DNA from: Lamprocystis purpurea DSM 4197
GTDB taxonomy: Bacteria > Pseudomonadota > Gammaproteobacteria > Chromatiales > Chromatiaceae
Assembly: GCF_000379525.1 (NCBI RefSeq)
Contig: NZ_KB902527.1
Span: 1-47,247 of the forward strand
DNA length: 47,247 bases
Direction: 5' to 3'
A program made the translations under genes and the position numbers. The notes below the pieces were generated by a model. That model did not search any database, had not been told where the DNA came from, and was given only the letters and a program-made list of their open reading frames with translations. Positions 13,749 through 23,414 of the stretch are shown piece after piece. Every line of letters begins with the position of its first letter. The stretch's first letter is position 1.

Positions 13749-14968
13749 GTGACCGGTGGCGGGTACAGTCGGCAGTCGGGTCTGATCGCCAGGTTCCGCG
13801 CGGTGTTGCGTCTGGCCCTCGCAGTCGTCCTGTCGTTGGCGCTGGTCTGGCTGGTATCCACCGAGGACCAGCGGCGCGGCTACCTGAAGATGCTCGGTCT
13901 GTGGGAGGCAGCGCAGGCCCTTGGCGGCAAGAATCTGCGTATCGCTGCCTTCGGGTCAGAGTTTGAGATCGCCCATTTCCTGCCGCGGCCGATCGCGGCC
14001 CCGCCGCCGTCGGCGCTCACCACCGATGGCACCCGGTACGCTCAGGACGGCATCGGTCACCCCTGTCGCACCAGCGGTCCGGCGAACCCGACCCACAAGA
14101 CCCAACAGGAGGTCTATCGCTGGACCGGCGCCGATGGCCGACCAGCCTTCAGCGATCAGCCACCGCGGGGCGCGGACGCCCAGGTCGTCGGTCTGACGGC
14201 GGAGGGTGGGGTCGGGATGTTCTCCAGTGACTACCGCTTCGTCGGCGGGGCAGGGGACAACGCCTTCGAGACGGCGCTGCCGGCCAACATCGACGGCGTC
14301 TTCCGTTTCCTGGCAAAGGGCCTGGCCATGCATGGGGTGCAGCCGCTGCATGTCCGCCTGACCGTCATCGACGGCGAACGGCGCTTCGTCGACTACCTGA
14401 ACAGCAAGCCCCACAAGCTCATCGCCACCAGCACCAGCGGCTTCTATTCCTTCGACGGCAACGAGGCCGTGGCGCGCTGGATGGGGCCCGCGGTCACCCT
14501 GGCGGTGACGCGCCACGAGATCACTCACCTGGCGCTGGGCAACTGGCTCGGCGACACCCCCTGTGGCTCAACGAGGGCCTGGCCGAATTCATCGAGCGGC
14601 TCCAGTTCCAACAGTCCTATGCCACCGCCCCCGCGCCGGTCCAGGACCTGGACAACATCGCCCGGCTGCACCGCTCCGGCACCCTCCCGGCCCTGCGCAC
14701 CTTCGTGGCGATGGATCGGGACGACTGGAACCGCCTCGGCAACGACATCGCCTACCCCTACGCCTGGTCACTGGTGCACTTTCTCCTGAAGGACCCGCAG
14801 CATCGCCCCCTGGTCAGTGCCTATCTGAACACCCTGGCGCAACACCGTTGCCGTGCGTTCGACCACGCGGGCTACCTCGACCTCAACTACCCCGGCGGCC
14901 TGGACGCCCTGGCGGCCAACTGGGGGGCTTGGCTGATCGAGGGCCAAGCGGTTGCGTTGACGTATTAG
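13749..14968 (+). pseudogene. DUF4124 plus DUF1570-type zinc peptidase, one-base frameshift
   Basis: The product has an N-terminal membrane anchor (about residues 17-37, LALAVVLSLALVWLV), then a DUF4124 segment (VYRWTGADGRPAFSDQPPRG) and a gluzincin-like peptidase domain with RHEITHLALGNWLGDTP (HExxH, about 258). The frame breaks in a five-C run near 14557-14561. The second frame continues LWLNEGLAEFIERLQFQQSY (the third zinc-ligand Glu), then FVAMDRDDWNRLGNDIAYPY and ends at 14968. Without the indel this would be a complete 406-residue periplasm-facing peptidase MA-like protein. A homopolymer error or a real mutation are both possible. Confidence 0.75.
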
Positions 14969-15184
14969 GTCAAGTACCCAGAGGTCCATCGGGGTGGCCT
15001 TTGAGCGCTAAACAGACGCCTCTTGCAGATTCTGGCCGACTATTGCCCGCTAAGCATTGGATAACACGGCGATTGCTTGACTAAGGATGCAGTGGTAAGG
15101 TTTTGCTCCCGGTAGCACCCTGCTGGCCGAGATGGCTTGCCTGTGCTGCGAATTGAACGCAGAGCACGAAGAGACGCGTATCCA

Positions 15185-15400
15185 ATGCCGACTGAACCCT
15201 GGGTCTCCGTCGAAGATGTGTCGATTCACCTCGGCGTCGCGAAGGACTCCGTGTACCGGTGGATCGACCTCAAGGGGCTGCCCGCGCACAAGATCGGTCG
15301 GCTCTGGAAGTTCAAACTCTCAGAGGTTGACGACTGGGTCCGTTCGGGCGGTGCCGTCGACCAGGGGTCCGAGGAGTCCAGCCGGGAGGATCGGTCATGA
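15185..15400 (+). CDS. Excisionase-type (MerR-like) HTH protein, first gene of the BREX operon
   Basis: This 71-residue protein is one helix_turn_helix_17 domain: PWVSVEDVSIHLGVAKDSVY then RWIDLKGLPAHKIGRLWKFK and LSEVDDWVRSG. These proteins bind DNA as small winged helices. At the head of a BREX operon it is probably a regulator, although a structural role is possible. The start ATG 15185 (GAAGAG at 15166-15171) fits the domain edge; an earlier ATG at 15137 lacks support. Its stop overlaps the next start as ATGA, so the two are translationally coupled. Confidence 0.75.
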   Translation: MPTEPWVSVEDVSIHLGVAKDSVYRWIDLKGLPAHKIGRLWKFKLSEVDDWVRSGGAVDQGSEESSREDRS

Positions 15401-15966
15401 CGCAGCGATCATCCGGCGTCGATTTCGAGCGGCTACTCAAACTCCGGCTGGCGGTCGCTCGCCACGGGGAGATGGACGCGGCCGGCTGGTGGAACACCAA
15501 GGGCATCCTCGGCCGCCATGGCGCGCTGGCGCTGAAGCGCGGTTTTCCGTCGACTCACTATTTTGCGCAGGCCCGGATCGCCTTTGCGGTTGCGCGCAGC
15601 CGTTGCCGGGAGATCTTCGATCCGCCGGGGTGCATGACACTCTGGCATCTCCCCGCGGAGATTGAAGATCAGTTTGAAGCGCACTGGCAGGACTGGTTGG
15701 ACCAGGGAGAGCGCTGGGGGGCCTTCTTCGAGACGCTGGCGACGGCGGGCGGGAAAGACCTTCTCGCGGAACTCGTCGCGTTTGGTCTCGTCGATCAACG
15801 CCACCTCGACGTGGTCGCCAAGCTGCGCCGGTCAGACGAGGGCAGGTCGGTCCTGTTGTCCGGAACCGACCGGCCGAGCGACGAAGTCATCACGCTACTG
15901 GCGGCCGGCTTCGCCAGAGGCGAGCGCGGTAACCCGGCGATCCCCTATGCACGGCTTGAGGACTGA
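15397..15966 (+). CDS. brxE: BrxE-family BREX protein
   Basis: This 189-residue protein has the conserved start LLKLRLAVARHGEMDAAGWW, NTKGILGRHGALALKRGFPS and THYFAQARIAFAVARSRC, then FDPPGCMTLWHLP, as I recall for BrxE proteins, first defined in type 6 BREX. Its activity is unknown. It overlaps the HTH gene by 4 bases and is followed by brxA after 2 bases. The presence of brxE together with brxL (a type 1 component) makes this a mixed architecture. Family assignment rests on motif memory and gene order. Confidence 0.65.
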   Translation: MTQRSSGVDFERLLKLRLAVARHGEMDAAGWWNTKGILGRHGALALKRGFPSTHYFAQARIAFAVARSRCREIFDPPGCMTLWHLPAEIEDQFEAHWQDWLDQGERWGAFFETLATAGGKDLLAELVAFGLVDQRHLDVVAKLRRSDEGRSVLLSGTDRPSDEVITLLAAGFARGERGNPAIPYARLED

Positions 15967-15968
15967 GC

Positions 15969-16745
15969 ATGGAGGCTCGATCCAAGGTCTCTTCCTGCCT
16001 GGCCATCAAAGGATCCCTGATCGATGAAACCTTCGCGGTGTTCTGCGGCTGGGACTACGCCGCCTCGAAAACCGACAATCTCAAGCGTGCTCGCGACGAA
16101 AACACCATCGGCGCCAAGAGTGCCAACTGGGCGCAGAATGTGTCCTGGGCGGTCAGCCGCCGCTTCGATCCCGCGGGTCGCGACCGCCCGCTCGTGGAGC
16201 TTGCCAAATCGGGGTGTGACCGGGAAGTCTGGCAACCGCTGCTCCTCTACCACCTGACCCGCGACGAGTTGCTCGTCCGCGATTTCCTCGTCAACTGGCT
16301 TTACCCTCAGTTACGCGCCGGTGCCTACCGTCTGCGCCCCGAGGACGTGCTTCCCTACTTGCACAGCCTGAGCAACAGAAAAAACATCGAGTGGTCAGGC
16401 AACTGGAGCGAGGCCACGACCAAGCGTGTGGCGTCAGGCCTGTTGCGGCTCGCCGTCGACTTCGGGCTCCTCACGGGCACACAGTCACGGGAGTTTTCCT
16501 CCTACCACCTACCGGAGCAGAGCTTCATGTACCTGCTGCACGCCATGACGGACCGCGAGGCGAACGCCCGGCGTATCATTGATGCCGAGGACTGGCGCCT
16601 GTACTTGATGGACACCGCCGACGTGGAGCGCGAGTTGCTGCGCTTGCACCAGTTCCGCAAGCTGCACTACGAGGTCGCCGGCAGCCTCGCCCAAATCAAA
16701 CTGCCGGCGGCATCCGCCGCCGAGTACGTGAGGGAGCTCGGCTGA
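15969..16745 (+). CDS. brxA: BREX protein BrxA (DUF1819)
   Basis: This 258-residue protein has the DUF1819 pattern: SCLAIKGSLIDETFAVFCGW, LLLYHLTRDELLVRDFLVNW, then RSWGxx-like spacing through VASGLLRLAVDFGLLTG and SFMYLLHAMTDREANARRII. BrxA is a conserved small DNA-binding-type component of the BREX core. Length is normal for the family. The start ATG 15969 is 2 bases after brxE, and its TGA overlaps the brxB ATG by one base. Confidence 0.85.
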   Translation: MEARSKVSSCLAIKGSLIDETFAVFCGWDYAASKTDNLKRARDENTIGAKSANWAQNVSWAVSRRFDPAGRDRPLVELAKSGCDREVWQPLLLYHLTRDELLVRDFLVNWLYPQLRAGAYRLRPEDVLPYLHSLSNRKNIEWSGNWSEATTKRVASGLLRLAVDFGLLTGTQSREFSSYHLPEQSFMYLLHAMTDREANARRIIDAEDWRLYLMDTADVERELLRLHQFRKLHYEVAGSLAQIKLPAASAAEYVRELG

Positions 16746-17323
16746 TGCCCGACTGGAAGGCGCGCCTGACCCAGCAACTCGAACCGGTGCTGAAGCAACC
16801 GGACCCCCGGCAGCAGCTCAGCGCCTACCACGACATGCCTTATGCCATCTTCCGCTATCCGCCGGAGGAGGAGTTTGGCGTCCGCCGGCAGGTCTCGCTG
16901 TTGCGCACGCGACTGGAACAGTTGGGCAAACGGGTCACGGTCATCTCGCTGGCCGAATGCCTCGCAGCCGCCCTGGAAGCGGAAGGCATGGGGCCCGCGG
17001 CACTCATCGACGCCGAAAAATCAGTGGGCCTGGAGGTCACGGTCGACACCATCTTCCAGATCCTGAGCGAGTACCAACCTCTGGACGAACTGGTCGCCCG
17101 CCGCATCCCCAGTGACGCGGACCCCCTGCGCGACCTGGTGTTCATCGTGCGTGCCGGCGCGCTCTTCCCCATGTATCGCACCTCCGCGCTGCTGGAGCAG
17201 CTCAAGGGCAAGGTCCAGGTGCCCGCCGTCCTGTTCTACCCGGGCGAACTGGACGGCGCCGCGGGGCTGCGGTTCATGGGTGTGCTGGATGCGGAGCATA
17301 ACTATCGGCCGAAGATTTTTTAG
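16745..17323 (+). CDS. brxB: BREX protein BrxB (DUF1788)
   Basis: This 192-residue protein matches DUF1788: DPRQQLSAYHDMPYAIFRYP, PEEEFGVRRQVSLLRTRLEQ, then VFIVRAGALFPMYRTSALLE and VPAVLFYPGELDGAAGLRFM. BrxB is a core BREX component thought to work with PglZ and BrxC. It is full length. The stop codon TAG at 17321-17323 is the last codon before a long GTCGTC hairpin region, and the stop itself overlaps the repeat consensus (TAGTCGTCGG). Confidence 0.85.
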   Translation: MPDWKARLTQQLEPVLKQPDPRQQLSAYHDMPYAIFRYPPEEEFGVRRQVSLLRTRLEQLGKRVTVISLAECLAAALEAEGMGPAALIDAEKSVGLEVTVDTIFQILSEYQPLDELVARRIPSDADPLRDLVFIVRAGALFPMYRTSALLEQLKGKVQVPAVLFYPGELDGAAGLRFMGVLDAEHNYRPKIF

Positions 17324-17516
17324 TCGTCGGTCGTCGGTCGTCGGTCGTCGGTCGTCGGTCGTCAGTCGTCAGTCGTCAGTGGTCAGCCCGATGAAGATTT
17401 CAGCGCCGAAGCCCGAACCCGAACCCGAACCCGAAGACCAAAGACCAAAGACGAGAGACTGACGACTGACGACTGACGACTGACGACTGAGACTGAAGAC
17501 CGACGACTGAAGACCT
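17322..17516. repeat. GTCGTC palindromic repeat, copy A (brxB-brxC junction)
   Basis: Left arm 17322-17388 is a run of GTCGTCGGTCGTC/GTCAGTCGTC units; right arm about 17455-17513 is the complementary GACGACTGACGAC run. They can form a hairpin of more than 50 bp. A CCCGAA hexamer array (17414-17438) lies in the loop. The arrangement could attenuate or process the transcript between brxB and brxC. Confidence 0.8.
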
Positions 17517-20500
17517 ATGACTACAATCAAAACCCTCTTCGCCAACGCCATCGACCGTCGTATCGAGGAGGTCATCAAGGTCGATCAGGCCGACGCGGCG
17601 ATCATCCGCGACGAACTGGCCGAATACATCGTCACCGACTCGATCCGCGCGCATTTTCTGAAGATCTTCGAGCACTACCAGACCACCTGGCAGAAGCCCA
17701 ACGAAGGGATCGCCATCTGGACCTCGGGGTTCTTCGGCTCGGGCAAGTCCGGCTTCGCCAAGTACCTCGGTCTTGCGCTGGCCAACCGCGACATCCTCGG
17801 ACAGGGCGCCGGGGAACTGCTCGCTCAGCGCTGCAATGACACCAAGGCCCAGGTCCTGCTGACCAACATCGCCGAGCGCATCCCCACCGAGGCGGTGATC
17901 TTCGACGTCTCCACCGACCGTGGCATTCGCACCGGCAACCAGAGCATCACCGAGATCATGTACCGGCTCTTCCTGCAGAGCCTGGGCTATGCACGGGATC
18001 TCGATCTGTCCGAGTTGGAGATCACCCTGGAGGAAGAGGGCCGCCTCGACGCCTTCAAGTCCAACTACCGGGAGGTGTTCGACAAGGACTGGGACTACGA
18101 GAAGGGCAAGATCGCCACCGCCGTCCAACAGGCGAGCCGCGTCATGCACGTCATGGACCCGGCCACCTACACGACGGTCGACAGTTGGCGCGAATCGGCC
18201 ATGCAACGCGCCGACATCACCCCCGGCGATCTGGCCGCCCGCTGTCTGGAATTGATGTCCCGCCGGCGGCCCGGCAAGAACCTCCTGTTCGTCATCGACG
18301 AGGTCGGCCAGTTCGTCGCCCGCGACGTGCAGAAGATGCTCGATCTCTCGGCGGTCGTGCAAAGCCTCGGGCGGGTCGGGCGCGGCAAGCTGTGGATACT
18401 CGTCACCTCCCAGGAAAAACTCACCGAAGTTGTCGGCGGCCTGGACGACCGCCGGGTCGAACTCGCCCGCCTGATGGACCGCTTTCCGTCCGAACTTCAG
18501 GTCCACCTGGAGCCCTCCGACATCTCGGAGGTCACCAGCAAGCGCGTGCTCGCGAAGAACGCCGAGGCCGAAAAGCGGCTCCGCGAACGCTTCACCGAGC
18601 ACCGCGGCCGGCTGACCGACAACACTCGCCTCACGGCGGACATCACGCTGCCGGAACTGACGGCCGACGCCTTCATCGACCTCTATCCGCTGCTCCCTTA
18701 TCAGATCGACCTCATCATCCAGATCGTCTCCGGCCTGCGGACCCAGGGCGGGGCGAGCAAGCACGTCGGCGGCGCCAATCGCACCATCATCAAGCTCGCC
18801 CAGCAATTACTCATCCACCCGGACGTGGACCTGGCCAGCCAACCCATCGGCACCCTGGCGCGTGTGGACCAGATCTACGACCTCGTCTCCGGCAATATCG
18901 GCAGCGAGATTCGCGCCAAGATCGCGGACATCGGTACAAAGATCGCCCATCCGTCCGCCCAACCGGTCGCCAAGGTGATCTGCCTGTTGCAGTACGTGCG
19001 CAGCGTTCACCGGACGGCCGAGAACATCGCCGCCGCACTGCACCCGGCCATTGATGCCGATTCACGCCTGGTCGAGGTCCGACAGGCACTCGACGCCCTG
19101 GAGAAGGGCCTGATGGTCCGCCGCGGCGACGATGGCTACCGGATTCCCTCGCCGGCCGAGGATGATTGGGAACGCCAGCGCGCCGCGCTGGTCCCCAAGC
19201 CCGGCGACACCGCCCGCCTGCACGCCGAGGCCGTCACCGCCCTCTGGCAGCCGCAACCCTCCCACAACCTGCTGGACGTCAAGCCCTTCAAGGCGGGGCT
19301 CTACCTGGGTGAGCGCCTGGCGGTGGAGGGGGACATCCCGTTTCACCTGGCCCTGGCCGAGTCCGGGACTGAATTCGATCAACAAGTGGAGGCATTCCGC
19401 CGTCGCAGCCAGACCGAAACCCAGGCCGTCTTCTGGGTCGCTGCCATCCATGAGGTCATCGACCGCGAGACCGTCGAACTCCACCGCTCCAAAGAGATCC
19501 TGTCCCGCAAGGAGCGGGGCGCCCAGACCAAGGACGAGTCCGCCCTGGTGGCGGAGGAGAAGATCCGCCAGCGTCGCCATCAGGACGAGCTCCGGCGCCT
19601 CATCAAACAGTCCCTGCTCACCGGCACCATCTTCTTCCGCGGCAACGACCGCAGCCCGGACGAGGGGGCCGGCGAGGTCTCCCGCACCGCGGCCAAGGTC
19701 CTCTCCCAGGCCCTGCCGGAGGTCTTCGACCGCTTCGCGGAGGCCGCCGCGCGGGTCACCAAGAATGACCTGGATTCACTGCTGACCACCGAGAACCTGC
19801 GGGGACTGACACCCGTCTATTCAGACCTGGGACTGGTGCGGGACCAGGGCGGCAAGCCCGTCTTCGACGTGGAAACCGGGGTGCTCGCCGAGGTGCTGGC
19901 CCGCATCGAGAACCGCACCAGTTACGGTGAGACCGCCAGCGGGCGCTGGCTGACTGACGAGTTTGCCAAGGAACCCTTCGGCTGGGAATTTGACACCGTT
20001 CGGCTCCTCGTCATCGCCCTGCTGCGCGCCGGCAAGATCGAGGCGACCAGCAAGGGGCAGGTCATCGACTCCGCCCTGTCACTCGACGCGCGCACCACCT
20101 TCACCAACAACAACCTGTTCCGCCAGGCATCCTTTCGCCCGCGCACCACCGACTGCGAGTTCACGGACTACATCGAGGCCGGGGAGGCCTACAAGACCTG
20201 CTTCGGGAAAGAGATCCAGGAGTACGAGGAAAACCTCATCGCGGCGGCCATCCGCGAAACCACGGAGGGCTTCGAGGAAATGCTGCGGGAAGTCCTCGCC
20301 CAGCTCGACAAGCATGGGCTCCCCGGGGGCGAGGTGATTGCCGGGGCACTGAACAACAGCGTGGGCTTCCGCCGCCAGCGCGACTGCCAGACGCTCAAGG
20401 CCTTCACCGCCTGCCACCAGGCGCTGAAAGAGGCTATCAAGCGGGGGGCCGAACTCGCCAAGACCCTGACGGAGCCCGCGCTCCACGACCTGGGCCGGGC

Positions 20501-21056
20501 GCGCAAGGCGCTCGATAGTCTCTGGCCCTTCCTGGAGCACGAGCCGGACTTGAGCGACGGCGACCGGGACCACGCCGAGCAGCTCAAAGACCTGCTGGCG
20601 CGGGAGTCCTTCTTCCGCGAACTGCCGGCCATCGATCAGCACGCCAAGGCCCTGGAGACCGCCCACCAGGCCCGCCTGAAACAGGCGCTCGAGGCCCGAA
20701 CCGCGGCTTACGCGGACGCCCTCCAACAACTGCGCGGCACCCCTGGTTGGGAAGAGGTCGGCGACGAGCAGCGCGACCGCATCGCTGAGCCGCTGGCGAC
20801 ATACATTGTCGCGAAGGCCGCCACCGCGTCGATACCCCAGCTCAGAGCGGACCTCGACGCCTGCCCGGTCCGGCGCGATAAGGCCGTCGAAGACCTGATG
20901 CGCCTGATTGACGGCAACCGGGTCGTCAAGATCAGTGCCGCCGGCTTCTTCTCCGGGGGCATCGAGAACGAGGAACAGCTCGATCAGGCGCTCGACGGGC
21001 TCAAGGAACAGTGCCTGGAGCTCATCGGCGCCGGCAAAAAGGTCTTAGTCCAATAG
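17517..21056 (+). CDS. brxC: BREX protein BrxC, P-loop ATPase
   Basis: This 1179-residue protein has Walker A GFFGSGKS at residues 71-78, Walker B LLFVIDE with D261-E262, and the long helical C-terminus typical of BrxC/PglY. BrxC is the large ATPase shared by BREX types 1 and 5-like systems and is needed for host methylation and phage restriction. Length and motif spacing are normal. The start ATG 17517 (MTTIKTLFANAIDRRIEEVI) matches the family start and directly follows the hairpin repeat. The following gene starts 9 bases after the stop. Confidence 0.95.
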   Translation: MTTIKTLFANAIDRRIEEVIKVDQADAAIIRDELAEYIVTDSIRAHFLKIFEHYQTTWQKPNEGIAIWTSGFFGSGKSGFAKYLGLALANRDILGQGAGELLAQRCNDTKAQVLLTNIAERIPTEAVIFDVSTDRGIRTGNQSITEIMYRLFLQSLGYARDLDLSELEITLEEEGRLDAFKSNYREVFDKDWDYEKGKIATAVQQASRVMHVMDPATYTTVDSWRESAMQRADITPGDLAARCLELMSRRRPGKNLLFVIDEVGQFVARDVQKMLDLSAVVQSLGRVGRGKLWILVTSQEKLTEVVGGLDDRRVELARLMDRFPSELQVHLEPSDISEVTSKRVLAKNAEAEKRLRERFTEHRGRLTDNTRLTADITLPELTADAFIDLYPLLPYQIDLIIQIVSGLRTQGGASKHVGGANRTIIKLAQQLLIHPDVDLASQPIGTLARVDQIYDLVSGNIGSEIRAKIADIGTKIAHPSAQPVAKVICLLQYVRSVHRTAENIAAALHPAIDADSRLVEVRQALDALEKGLMVRRGDDGYRIPSPAEDDWERQRAALVPKPGDTARLHAEAVTALWQPQPSHNLLDVKPFKAGLYLGERLAVEGDIPFHLALAESGTEFDQQVEAFRRRSQTETQAVFWVAAIHEVIDRETVELHRSKEILSRKERGAQTKDESALVAEEKIRQRRHQDELRRLIKQSLLTGTIFFRGNDRSPDEGAGEVSRTAAKVLSQALPEVFDRFAEAAARVTKNDLDSLLTTENLRGLTPVYSDLGLVRDQGGKPVFDVETGVLAEVLARIENRTSYGETASGRWLTDEFAKEPFGWEFDTVRLLVIALLRAGKIEATSKGQVIDSALSLDARTTFTNNNLFRQASFRPRTTDCEFTDYIEAGEAYKTCFGKEIQEYEENLIAAAIRETTEGFEEMLREVLAQLDKHGLPGGEVIAGALNNSVGFRRQRDCQTLKAFTACHQALKEAIKRGAELAKTLTEPALHDLGRARKALDSLWPFLEHEPDLSDGDRDHAEQLKDLLARESFFRELPAIDQHAKALETAHQARLKQALEARTAAYADALQQLRGTPGWEEVGDEQRDRIAEPLATYIVAKAATASIPQLRADLDACPVRRDKAVEDLMRLIDGNRVVKISAAGFFSGGIENEEQLDQALDGLKEQCLELIGAGKKVLVQ

Positions 21057-21064
21057 ACTTCGCC

Positions 21065-22726
21065 ATGCTCGACTCGGACATCCCCACCACCGAAGCGCTG
21101 ACTATCGAGTTCAAGAGCGACCAGAAACGGTTGCCGGACAAGGATCTGGTGCTCGCGGCGGTCTGTCTGGCCAATACGGACGGTGGCCTCATCTACCTTG
21201 GCGTCGAGGATGACGGACAACCGACCGGGCTGCACCCGGACCACCATGATCTGAACGGGTTGGCCGCCTTGATCGCCAACCGCACGATTCCACCGCTGAG
21301 CGTTCGCACCGTCATGATGGAGTCCGCGGGACTGAAGATTGCGCGGATCGAGATTCCCCGGTCGACCCGATTGGTCGCCACCAGTGACGGCACGCTCCAG
21401 CGCCGGCGACTGTTGGCCGACGGTAAACCGCAGTGCGTGCCGTTTCTTCCGCACGAGTTCGCGTCGCGCGAATCCGATCTGCGGCTTTCGGACTACTCCG
21501 CGCTACCGGTCGCCGGCGCCGACCTCGACACGCTCGACCCCGCGGAGCGCCATCGGCTGCGCCAGGCCATCGAGCGTTACCGGGGTGACCGGTCCCTGCT
21601 CGGTCTCGACGATGCTGAACTCGACGGTGCGCTTGGGTTGACCCGAACCGAGTCCGGGCAGCGCGTCCCAACGGTCGCGGGCCTGCTGCTGATCGGCCGC
21701 GAATCGGCCATTCGGGCGCACCTACCCACCCACGAGGCGGCATTCCAGGTCCTGGACGGAACCGAGGTGCGCGTCAATGACTTCTACCGCTGGCCTTTGG
21801 TGCGGCTGTTCGAGCGCGTCGAAGAACAGTTTCTGGCGCGGGTCAGCGAGCGCGAACTCCAGGTCGGCCTGTTCCGGGTGCCGGTGCCGAACGTGGAACC
21901 GCGCGCATTCCGCGAAGCCCTCGTCAATGCGCTGACGCATCGTGACTACAGTCGTCTGGGCGCGGTGCAGACCCGCTGGCAGACCGAGACCCTGTCGATC
22001 AGCAGCCCCGGCGGCTTTGTCGAGGGCGTGTCCCTGGACAATCTACTGGTGGTCGAACCCCGCCCCCGCAATCCGCTGCTGGCCGATGCCTTCAAGCGCA
22101 TCGGGCTGGCCGAACGTACCGGCCGCGGCGTCGACCTGATTTACCAGGGCCTCCTGCGCTACGGACGCCCGCCGCCAAGTTACCTGCGCAGCGACCCATC
22201 GAGCGTCAGCGTCGACCTCAACTGCGCCGAGGCGGACCTCAACTTCCTGAAGCTCGTCTTGGAGCAGGAAAACCAGCTCGGTACAGGGCTCCCAATCGAG
22301 AGCTTGCTGGTTCTAGCGGAACTGCGCCATGCCCGCCGTCTCGATACACCTGAGACCGCCAAGCTGCTGCAACGCGACAGCGCTTATGGGCGCGCGGTCC
22401 TGGAGCGACTCGTCGAAGCGGGCCTCCTACAGGCCCATGGGGTACGCAAAGGGCGGACCTACACCCTGAGCGCAGCCGTCTACCGTCAACTGGGTAGCCC
22501 CCTTGACTACGTTCGCCAAGCGGGTTTCGATCCCCTCCAGCAGGAGGAGATGGTCAAACGCTACGTCCGCGAACACGGCAACATCCGACGCAGTGATGTG
22601 ATACGACTGTGTGGCCTCAGTCCTCAGCAGGCGACGCGCCTACTCAAAAAATTGAATAATAATGGTATTTTGGAGCCGCATGGCGAGGGCAAAGGCACCG
22701 TCTACGCCCGTGGTCCGAATTTATGA
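21065..22726 (+). CDS. AlbA_2 (Schlafen-like) / HATPase_c_4 ATP-binding protein
   Basis: This 553-residue protein has an N-terminal AlbA_2/Schlafen-type domain (about 10-120): LTIEFKSDQKRLPDKDLVLA then AVCLANTDGGLIYLGVEDDG. It is followed by an HATPase_c_4-type module at about 275-380 (FREALVNALTHRDYSRLGAV, LSISSPGGFVEGVSLDNLL, ADAFKRIGLAERTGRGVDLI) and winged-helix segments at the C-terminus (SDVIRLCGLSPQQATRLLKK). Such proteins are usually transcriptional regulators or defence accessories and recur inside BREX loci. The start is ATG 21065, since the extra upstream codons overlap brxC. The C-terminus runs into AT-rich DNA. Confidence 0.85.
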   Translation: MLDSDIPTTEALTIEFKSDQKRLPDKDLVLAAVCLANTDGGLIYLGVEDDGQPTGLHPDHHDLNGLAALIANRTIPPLSVRTVMMESAGLKIARIEIPRSTRLVATSDGTLQRRRLLADGKPQCVPFLPHEFASRESDLRLSDYSALPVAGADLDTLDPAERHRLRQAIERYRGDRSLLGLDDAELDGALGLTRTESGQRVPTVAGLLLIGRESAIRAHLPTHEAAFQVLDGTEVRVNDFYRWPLVRLFERVEEQFLARVSERELQVGLFRVPVPNVEPRAFREALVNALTHRDYSRLGAVQTRWQTETLSISSPGGFVEGVSLDNLLVVEPRPRNPLLADAFKRIGLAERTGRGVDLIYQGLLRYGRPPPSYLRSDPSSVSVDLNCAEADLNFLKLVLEQENQLGTGLPIESLLVLAELRHARRLDTPETAKLLQRDSAYGRAVLERLVEAGLLQAHGVRKGRTYTLSAAVYRQLGSPLDYVRQAGFDPLQQEEMVKRYVREHGNIRRSDVIRLCGLSPQQATRLLKKLNNNGILEPHGEGKGTVYARGPNL

Positions 22727-22963
22727 TCGCGAGCGAAAAATTTACGCTCGCGAGCGTATTTTTGCGCATCACCATTCACGCATTTGTTTTTACTAGCGTA
22801 TTTACGATTCAGCCTGGAGCAGGAAAGTTCGGAGTTCGGAGTTTGGGGTTCGGAGTTTGGGGTGCGGGACTCCAGGTGGGGCCTTCGTCTTGAGGGTGCT
22901 GACCGCTCGGAGCACACTGGGGCACCGGGAGCAAACCGGAATTTGGAGCGAGGTTTTCTGGCA
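22727..22963. repeat. Junction with GTTCGGAGTTTGGGG repeats
   Basis: 22822-22866 carries tandem GTTCGGAGTTTGGGG-type units. The inverted form (CCCCGAACCCCGAACTCCC) appears at 23550-23568, so the two bracket the antitoxin remnant between the ATPase gene and pglX. No complete gene is seen here. Confidence 0.55.
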
Positions 22964-23414
22964 TGACAACGCGTGTTGAAGGCATTTGTGAACACGGTCA
23001 GGTGCGCCTGCGTGGCCGCTGCCGGGGGTGGCGTGCGGGCGGATCGCGGTGACTGTCCTCCCGGATACCCTGCCCCCAAGGTCATCGCGAGCGCTCCCGC
23101 CCGCGGTGCATCCGCCAGCGGCAACGGCGCCAGACGAAGCGACGACGGCGACGCCAGTCGCGCCATTGACAGGTGATGCCGTAGTCGACCATTACCAGCC
23201 GCGCACTGAGCTTGGCCACGAACTCCTCGAATTGCGGCGTGCCTATATCCTGGGCGGAGGCAAACTGCTGAGCTGGGATGAACTCGATGAAGAAATGCGT
23301 GAACGTCGTGGCCATGTTTCGCGTCGGCAAGCGCCCGATGCGATCACTGCGGGCGACGACGACATGATCGCCCACCTGGAAGAGGTGTCGCACCTGCCAG
23401 GCAACGCACCATGA
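22964..23414 (+). pseudogene. Frameshifted antitoxin of a PIN-type TA module, toxin absent
   Basis: ATG 22964 opens MTTRVEGICEHGQVRLRG, then the frame shifts by one near 23025 into LPGVACGRIAVTVLPDTLPP and continues YQPRTELGHELLELRRAYIL, GGGKLLSWDELDEEMRERRG to 23414. The N-terminal motif (T-x-x-EGI-x-E-x-GQVRL...LPG) is the same as the intact antitoxin at 25560-25572, and the C-terminal motif (YQPRTE...GGGKLLS-x-E) matches the one at 28886. No PIN gene follows. It is a relic of an antitoxin inserted in front of pglX. Confidence 0.6.

Noticed and set aside
15077-15105. TTGACT-based promoter for the BREX operon
   Set aside because: A -35-like TTGACT exists at 15077 but no acceptable -10 follows at 16-18 bases.
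17322-17513. GTCGTC runs taken as a simple microsatellite
   Set aside because: The strand symmetry, the loop core AGACTCTC shared by other copies and the restriction to BREX junctions show a structured palindromic element, not slippage alone.
17400-18806. Long minus-strand open frame opposite brxC
   Set aside because: It is a shadow of brxC; composition is antisense-like and no family matches, while the plus strand has clear ATPase motifs.
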